Shown here piece after piece: positions 46,771 to 51,735 of a stretch of DNA of 51,735 nucleotides (position 1 is the first letter of the stretch; each line of letters begins with the position of its first letter). The stretch comes from Nitrospira sp. (lineage in GTDB: Bacteria > Nitrospirota > Nitrospiria > Nitrospirales > Nitrospiraceae), in the NCBI GenBank assembly GCA_024331095.1, contig JANDJE010000016.1, forward strand, positions 1 to 51,735, read 5' to 3'. Made by a program: the position numbers and the translations under genes. Below the pieces are notes generated by a model. It was not told the origin of the DNA. It did no database searches and saw only the letters and a list, made by a program, of their open reading frames with translations.

Positions 46771-49079
46771 GCCGCAATCCGACCTCACAAACTTCGACGG
46801 AGCCCCGACGGAAGGGGTGGGCGACGTTTTCGATGATGGCCGCCGTCGTCGCGCTGGGCGTCGTGACGTTTCTCATCGACCACGCCATGCGCGGCCTTGG
46901 GGCGACAATCTGGCTTCCGTTATTGGCGCTGCTTGTCTGGACCGGCGTTCGCGTGCGCGCGGAGTACCGTCTGGCGCAGCAAGAGATCGCCTGGGCGCGG
47001 ACCGCCGAAACGGCGCTGTTGCAAAGTCAGGAACGGAATCAGGCGATCATCGAGACGGCGCTGGACGCGGTGATTATCATCGACTCCGCCGGCGTCGTGA
47101 CGGATTGGAACGCCCAAGCGACGGCTATTTTCGGCTGGACAAGAGAAGAGGCCGTGGGACGACCGCTCGCCGACACGGTCATTCCCCCGGCCGTTCGTGA
47201 GGCCCATAGACAGGGGCTGCGCCACTATCTCCAAACCGGTGTCGGGCCGATCTTGAATCGCCGCATCGAGATCATGGCCCGGCACAAGAGCGGCCGGGAT
47301 TTTCCGGTCGAATTGTCGGTGTCGCCGGCTCGAATCGGGGAATCCTATATCTTCAGCGCGTTCATTCGCGACATTACGGATCGCCGCAAGGCCGAGCGGC
47401 GTCTCGCCGCGCAATATGCCGTCACCCGCGTGCTGAGCGTGGCTACCTCCCTTCAGGAGGCCGTTCCCCAGATCATGGAGGCGGTCGGCGGCAGCTTGGA
47501 GTGGGATCTCGGTTTCTTTTGGAAGGTGGACGCACAATCGGGAGTCTTGCGTCCTCTCCATCAGTGGAGAGCCCCGTCGTGCGACCCCGAGGAATTCGTC
47601 AAAGCGACGGAAGGGCTGGTCTTTCAACGGGGCGAAGGGGTCCCAGGCCGGATTTGGGAAAGAGGGTTCCCGATTTGGGTCAGGGATGTGATGACCGACG
47701 CGGCCTTTCTCCGATCCGCCGAGGCGACGCAAGCAGGGCTTCATGGAGCCTTGGGGTTTCCGATTCGCGTTGGCGGCGAAGTCGAGGGCGTGATCGAATT
47801 TTTCAGCCGCCACGTCCAAGAGCCCGATGACGAACTGCTCAAGATGGTGGCGGACATCGGTCTCAAAATCGGACAGTTCTGCGAGCGCGCGAGGGCCGAG
47901 GATGCGCTGCGCCAGGCGGAAGCGCAATTGCGGCAATCGCAGAAAATGGAAGCGATCGGCCGGCTGGCCGGCGGCGTCGCGCACGATTTTAACAACTTGC
48001 TCACGGTCATCCGGGGATACAGCGAATTGATTTTGACCCGCCTTCCGCGGGGCGATTCCATGCGCCGGGACATGGAGGAAGTGAAGAAGGCGGCGGATCG
48101 GGCCGCGGGGCTCACGAAACAGTTGTTGGCGTTCAGCCGGCGCCAAATCGTATCGGCCAAGGTCGTCGATCTGAACGGCGTCATCAAGAACATGGACGGC
48201 ATGCTGCGGCGCCTGGTCGGCGAGGATATCATCGAGGTCTGGACGGATCTTGAGGAAGAGGTCTGGCCGATCAAAGCCGATCCGGGGCAGATTGAGCAGG
48301 TCATCATGAACCTGGCCGTCAACGCGCGGGATGCCATGCCGACCGGCGGCCGGCTGACGATTGAGACTCGAAACATCACAGTGACCAAAGAGACGCGCCG
48401 GGGAAAAGTCACGCTGGAGGAAGGCGCGTACGTCATGCTGGCGATCAAAGATTCCGGTCACGGCATGAGCGAGGAAGTGCAGGCCCATTTATTCGAACCG
48501 TTTTTCACGACCAAGGAAAGCGGAAAGGGAACGGGGCTCGGGCTCTCGACGGTGTACGGCATCGTGAGGCAGAGCGGAGGTCTGATCGGAATCGAGAGTG
48601 AGCCGGGGCGGGGGACGACCTGCACGATCTTTTTCCCGCGCCTGGTCGAAGGTGTCCAGGACAGTGAATCGCCTCAGCAGGGAGCCGGTGGAGAGCGGGG
48701 ACATGAGACGATTTTGCTGGTGGAAGACGACCCGGGTGTCCGCGGCCTCGTGCAGGAGACCTTGCGGATGAACGGTTATCACGTGCTGGTGGCTCGACAC
48801 GGTATCGAGGCGCTGTTGGTCGGGACCAAACACGTGGGGCCGATTCATCTCTTGATCACCGATGTCGTGATGCCGCAAATGAGCGGGCCGGAAGTGGCCG
48901 ACAAACTGGCGGAGCTGCGGCCGGAGGCCAAGGTGCTGTATATGTCCGGCTATCCCGACCATCCGGTCTTTAAGAAGGGCGAAGTCAACCTGGAGACCAA
49001 TTTCCTCCAAAAACCGTTTACGCCGGTCAATCTGGCTCACAAGGTGCGGGAAGTGCTGGATCGGGCCAACGTTGCGTAA
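46767..49079 (+). CDS. Hybrid sensor histidine kinase (TM-PAS-GAF-HisKA-HATPase-REC)
   Basis: The 770-residue protein has two TM helices (MMAAVVALGVVTFLID, TIWLPLLALLVWTGV) with almost no periplasmic loop, a PAS domain (residues ~88-210), a GAF domain (~225-375), a phospho-acceptor motif VAHDFNNLL (His 406), an ATPase domain with KGTGLGLSTVYG, and a receiver domain with VEDDPG and the acceptor Asp 699 in LLITDVVMPQMSG. The sensed signal is probably cytosolic. No output regulator is encoded beside it. ATG 46767 overlaps the stop of the fusion gene (ATGA). Confidence 0.93.
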   Translation: MSRNPTSQTSTEPRRKGWATFSMMAAVVALGVVTFLIDHAMRGLGATIWLPLLALLVWTGVRVRAEYRLAQQEIAWARTAETALLQSQERNQAIIETALDAVIIIDSAGVVTDWNAQATAIFGWTREEAVGRPLADTVIPPAVREAHRQGLRHYLQTGVGPILNRRIEIMARHKSGRDFPVELSVSPARIGESYIFSAFIRDITDRRKAERRLAAQYAVTRVLSVATSLQEAVPQIMEAVGGSLEWDLGFFWKVDAQSGVLRPLHQWRAPSCDPEEFVKATEGLVFQRGEGVPGRIWERGFPIWVRDVMTDAAFLRSAEATQAGLHGALGFPIRVGGEVEGVIEFFSRHVQEPDDELLKMVADIGLKIGQFCERARAEDALRQAEAQLRQSQKMEAIGRLAGGVAHDFNNLLTVIRGYSELILTRLPRGDSMRRDMEEVKKAADRAAGLTKQLLAFSRRQIVSAKVVDLNGVIKNMDGMLRRLVGEDIIEVWTDLEEEVWPIKADPGQIEQVIMNLAVNARDAMPTGGRLTIETRNITVTKETRRGKVTLEEGAYVMLAIKDSGHGMSEEVQAHLFEPFFTTKESGKGTGLGLSTVYGIVRQSGGLIGIESEPGRGTTCTIFFPRLVEGVQDSESPQQGAGGERGHETILLVEDDPGVRGLVQETLRMNGYHVLVARHGIEALLVGTKHVGPIHLLITDVVMPQMSGPEVADKLAELRPEAKVLYMSGYPDHPVFKKGEVNLETNFLQKPFTPVNLAHKVREVLDRANVA

Positions 49080-49211
49080 CAACCTCGTTCGGCTTGCGCT
49101 TGATCTTCCCGCGTCGTTCCGTTTATCGTGAGTCCGCAATCGATCAATGAAGTGAAGCCGTTTTTGTAAAAAGAAGCCCTCGTAAAAATAATAGGCCGAA
49201 AATTTTGACGT

Positions 49212-50027
49212 ATGTCGTCGGGGCGTGAAATCGATATCGGGCGTTACCGGGTCGAGCGGGAACCCTTCTATGCCGAAGTTCGCGGCGAGATCAGTCTCTT
49301 CGGCATCGCGGCGCGCAATAAAATGGCCGTGATGCTCAAGGGGCCGACGGGGTGCGGCAAGACCAGATTCGTCCAGCACATGGCGTACAAGCTGGGTCGG
49401 CCGTTGATCACGGTCGCTTGCCATGAGGACCTCACGGCCTCGGACCTTGTCGGACGCTATCTGCTCCAAGGACAAGAAACCGTGTGGATGGACGGCCCAC
49501 TGACGATCGGCGTCAAGCACGGCGCGATCGTCTATCTGGATGAAGTGGTGGAGGCCCGGAAGGATACGACCGTCATCATCCATCCCTTGAGCGACGACCG
49601 GCGGGTGTTGCCGATCGAAAAAAAAGGCCAGCTTGTCGAAGCCGCCGACGAGTTCATGCTCGTGATTTCTTACAACCCCGGCTATCAGAGCGCGCTCAAG
49701 GATCTCAAGCAAAGCACGAAGCAGCGGTTCATGGCGATCGAGTTCGATTATCCTCCGTCGGCCATTGAAACCTCGGTGGTCCAACGGGAGGCGGGAATCG
49801 ATCGGGAGATTGCCGAGCGTCTGGTGAAACTCGGCGGCAAGGTCCGCAATCTCAAAAACCATGGACTTGAAGAGGGAGTGAGCACCAGGCTGTTGATCTA
49901 CGCCGGTCTGTTGATGAAACAGGGCGTGCCGGCGGAACAGGCCTGCGACGCGGCGATCGCCCGTCCGATCACCGACGATCCGGACATGCAGCGCAGCATT
50001 CTGGAATTGGCGAAAGCGATCTTTTAA
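49212..50027 (+). CDS. CbbQ/NirQ/NorQ-type AAA+ ATPase
   Basis: The 271-residue MoxR-class ATPase has Walker A GPTGCGKT (44-51), [20 protein letters not shown], Walker [11 protein letters not shown] and YNPGYQ, then a C-terminal CbbQ-type helical domain ([20 protein letters not shown]). Family members remodel or activate metalloenzymes such as Rubisco or nitric oxide reductase, together with a VWA-domain partner (CbbO/NorD). No such partner gene is visible here, so the target is unknown. The DUF167 gene follows after 20 bases. Confidence 0.9.
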   Translation: MSSGREIDIGRYRVEREPFYAEVRGEISLFGIAARNKMAVMLKGPTGCGKTRFVQHMAYKLGRPLITVACHEDLTASDLVGRYLLQGQETVWMDGPLTIGVKHGAIVYLDEVVEARKDTTVIIHPLSDDRRVLPIEKKGQLVEAADEFMLVISYNPGYQSALKDLKQSTKQRFMAIEFDYPPSAIETSVVQREAGIDREIAERLVKLGGKVRNLKNHGLEEGVSTRLLIYAGLLMKQGVPAEQACDAAIARPITDDPDMQRSILELAKAIF

Positions 50028-50047
50028 CACACCCATGGCCGTTCCTC

Positions 50048-50362
50048 ATGGATATCCGTCGCGCCGTTGCCACGGAAAGCAAAGACCGGGTGACGCTTCA
50101 GGTTTACATTCAACCCAAGGCGAGCCGTACCGAGTTTGTCGGCTTGCACGGTGACGCCATCAAAATTCGTGTGGCCGCTCCTCCGGTGGATGGTTCGGCC
50201 AATGCCGAGCTGATCCGATTTTTGGCCGAACGGTGCGACATTCCGCGAAGTCGCGTTTCCATTGAGAGCGGGGCAATGAGCAGGCAGAAGCGAGTAAACC
50301 TCGCCGGGGTATCCGCCGAGTGGGTGCTGGCTCGATTGGCTTCGCCGCAAGGAAAGGAATGA
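50048..50362 (+). CDS. DUF167 (YggU) family protein
   Basis: The 104-residue protein has YIQPKASRTEFVG, IKIRVAAPPVDGSANAELI and RVSIESGAMSRQKRVNLAG, the conserved blocks of the DUF167 family. The function is not established. ATG 50048 is close behind the ATPase gene, suggesting co-transcription. The next gene begins seven bases after its stop. Confidence 0.9.
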   Translation: MDIRRAVATESKDRVTLQVYIQPKASRTEFVGLHGDAIKIRVAAPPVDGSANAELIRFLAERCDIPRSRVSIESGAMSRQKRVNLAGVSAEWVLARLASPQGKE

Positions 50363-50369
50363 TTACGCT

Positions 50370-50807
50370 ATGACAAGAATAAGCAAGGGACTCTGCATCG
50401 CAACGGGCGTCGTTTTTCTTGCGGCTTGCTCCACGGCAAAACCGGTGCTGTATCCCAATCCTCATCTTCAATCGGTCGGCAGAGAGGCGGCCGAGCAGGA
50501 TATTGAGGCCTGTCGAAAGGAAGCGGAAGCCGCCGGTGCGGAGGAGGGAAATGGAAAAGGCGGGGAGGTGGCCAAACGGACGGCCATGGGAGCCGCCGTT
50601 GGAGCGGCCAGCGGGGCTGTGGGAGGAGCCATCTCCGGCTCAGCGGGCAGAGGATCGATGATCGGGGCGGCAAGCGGCGCGACGTGGGGATTTCTGAGCG
50701 GGCTGTTCTCGCTGGGGTCCCGCTCGTCGGAACCGGCGCCCGCCTACAAGAATTTCGTCAACCGCTGTCTGCAGGAGAAGGGATATGAAGTGACCGGATG
50801 GCAGTGA
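50370..50807 (+). CDS. Glycine-zipper lipoprotein A
   Basis: The 145-residue protein has a lipoprotein signal (VVFLAACS, lipidated Cys 20). A central glycine-zipper follows (MGAAVGAASGAVGGAISGSA, IGAASGATWGFLSG), flanked by two Cys (EACRKE and NRCLQEKGYEVTGWQ) that could form a disulfide. It should sit in the outer membrane. The C-terminal KGYEVTGWQ ending is shared with the paralogue at 50968. The exact role is unknown. Confidence 0.82.
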   Translation: MTRISKGLCIATGVVFLAACSTAKPVLYPNPHLQSVGREAAEQDIEACRKEAEAAGAEEGNGKGGEVAKRTAMGAAVGAASGAVGGAISGSAGRGSMIGAASGATWGFLSGLFSLGSRSSEPAPAYKNFVNRCLQEKGYEVTGWQ

Positions 50808-50967
50808 AGAAAAGCCCGCGACAATCTCGTATCGGCCTCGGAACACCGACGGCAAAGGGGCCAAGCGACGGTGAGAGGTACGACCGTTCGTCGATACGGG
50901 AAATAAGGGGCGGGATGGAAAATGGAATGTGTTCGGCTTCTGTTCCTTCGTCGGGTAAGCTGAGTGG

Positions 50968-51402
50968 GTGAGCGAACACCCGTCCACTTTCTTGGCGATC
51001 CTCCTCTTGATGTCGTGGCTCACGGCCTGCGCCGCGCCGGAACCGGTGTTGCGCCCGACTAAGCGACTGCTGTTTTACGGGAAAGAGCAGGCGCAGGAAG
51101 ATGTGGCCGCCTGCCGAAAACAAGTCGAGCGGGAAGGACTTCGTCCCGGTGCGTATCAAGGCGCCAATGCCGCGACCGGCGCCGTGCTTGGTGTGACGCT
51201 CGGCGGCGCCATGGGAGCGTCGGCCGGCGTGATTGGCGGTCTTGCCGGGGTGGCGATCGGCGCGGCGTCCGGCGCCGGATTGGGATTGGCCGTCGGTCTA
51301 GCCGGCGGCGCCTATAAGCCTCTGGTGCCGGACCCTCCGTATGCCGACGCGATGACGCACTGTCTCAAGGAAAAAGGTCACGAAGTCGGAGGCTGGCAGT
51401 AA
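50968..51402 (+). CDS. Glycine-zipper lipoprotein B (paralogue of A)
   Basis: The 144-residue protein starts with GTG and has a lipobox (SWLTACAAP). The architecture matches the previous gene: VAACRKQVEREG, a glycine-zipper (AVLGVTLGGAMGASAGVIGG, AIGAASGAGLGLAVG) and the same ending (HCLKEKGHEVGGWQ). It therefore looks like a duplication of the neighbour with diverged sequence. The 160-base gap between the two suggests separate translation signals. Confidence 0.78.
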   Translation: MSEHPSTFLAILLLMSWLTACAAPEPVLRPTKRLLFYGKEQAQEDVAACRKQVEREGLRPGAYQGANAATGAVLGVTLGGAMGASAGVIGGLAGVAIGAASGAGLGLAVGLAGGAYKPLVPDPPYADAMTHCLKEKGHEVGGWQ

Positions 51403-51515
51403 AAAGTGCTTTGACTGTTCCCTCCTGTTCAAATTCCAGCACTCACGTCGACCTCGCATCAGGTTTTCCTTCCTGATCAAGTAGCTCCGGGATTGCCGTT
51501 CGGCCATCTTCTCTC

Positions 51516-51546
51516 TTGACATAGTTCTAGTTAGAATTATTATACT
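51516..51546 (+). promoter_or_regulatory. Strong promoter with overlapping palindromic operator
   Basis: TTGACA (51516-51521) and TATACT (51541-51546; or TATTAT 51538-51543 with a 16-base spacer) form a sigma-70-type promoter. Between them, 51521-51540 is a near-palindrome (8 of 10 base pairs match), including TTCTA-GT-TAGAA. Such a site in the spacer is typical of repressor operators, for instance HxlR- or MarR-type. The leader to the gene start is about 115 bases. Confidence 0.65.
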
Positions 51547-51670
51547 GACCTCACGTGGTTGGTCTGCCGCCTGATGAAGGTGTAGGATGACCCGGCGTGG
51601 TTCCATTGTTTGATGAGGGCCGATCGGTGCGAAGCCGACCGAGTCGCTGATACAGAAGGGAGGATACACG

Positions 51671-51735
51671 ATGTTCGTCATTGTTGGAGCAACGGGGCAC
51701 ACCGGTTCGGCTGCTGCGGAGACGTTGTTGCACCG
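51671..51735 (+). CDS. NAD(P)-binding protein (NmrA/quinone-reductase-like), 5' end only
   Basis: Only 21 codons are visible before the window ends. They read MFVIVGATGHTGSAAAETLL, with the GATGxxG dinucleotide-binding motif of NmrA/QorB-type atypical SDR proteins. AGGGAGGA lies before ATG 51671. Genes of this type are often repressed by HxlR-family regulators, which would suit the palindrome in its promoter. Confidence 0.7.
   Translation, partial: MFVIVGATGHTGSAAAETLLH

Overview
The window is a high-GC chromosomal segment. Its gene content is typical of a Nitrospira-like nitrite oxidiser (phylum Nitrospirota). This is inferred from the reverse/oxidative TCA gene order (mitochondrial-type aconitase, monomeric NADP-isocitrate dehydrogenase, a soluble-type fumarate reductase pair, sucC, sucD) and from the mix of secretin, PilZ, GAF/PAS kinase and glycine-zipper lipoproteins. 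No rRNA, tRNA, CRISPR array, transposase or integrase was recognised.

Layout. 1-7725: TCA/rTCA genes on the plus strand (acn 3' end, icd, hairpin, Fe-S subunit, flavoprotein, sucC, sucD). 7726-12288: an outer-membrane beta-barrel protein, a PilZ protein and an orphan GspD-type secretin on the minus strand, and one or two doubtful small genes. 12289-20978: a 1342-residue TPR/acidic/transmembrane protein, an AIM24-family protein, an M48 metallopeptidase and a DUF3015 + DUF4105 pair. 21058-31704: a tightly packed plus-strand operon of aryl-polyene type (methyltransferase, acyl carrier protein, adenylating ligase, two hotdog dehydratases, LpxL-like acyltransferase, LolA-like protein, MMPL exporter, ketosynthase, chain-length-factor-like partner, ketoreductase, glycosyltransferase). 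35523-31733: a convergent minus-strand operon with a flavin-dependent halogenase-like enzyme, an FkbO/Hyg5/XanB2-type chorismatase, a NodB-like deacetylase and a small lipoprotein. 35672-37925: a small Lys-rich secreted protein, an alpha/beta hydrolase and a membrane protein of unknown function. 45078-38010: a compact eight-gene minus-strand operon (possible ATP-grasp protein, glutaredoxin-like protein, lysine-2,3-aminomutase family radical SAM enzyme, long-form dCTP deaminase, membrane protein, two TIGR04283/TIGR04282-like transferases, SDR). 45268-51735: a YkgJ-type Cys-cluster/DUF2156 fusion, a hybrid histidine kinase, an orphan CbbQ/NorQ-type AAA+ ATPase, a DUF167 protein, two paralogous glycine-zipper lipoproteins, and the start of an NAD(P)-binding protein behind a strong promoter that overlaps a palindrome.

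The most notable system is the pair of convergent operons at 21058-35523. Read together they predict a complete route to a xanthomonadin-like, possibly halogenated aryl polyene. The chorismatase would make hydroxybenzoate from chorismate. The ligase would load it on the acyl carrier protein. One ketosynthase/chain-length-factor pair with ketoreductase and dehydratases would build the polyene. The methyltransferase and halogenase would decorate the aryl end. The acyltransferase, glycosyltransferase, LolA-like protein and MMPL protein would lipidate the product and move it to the outer membrane. Individual family assignments rest on motifs and gene order read directly. The product structure is inference.
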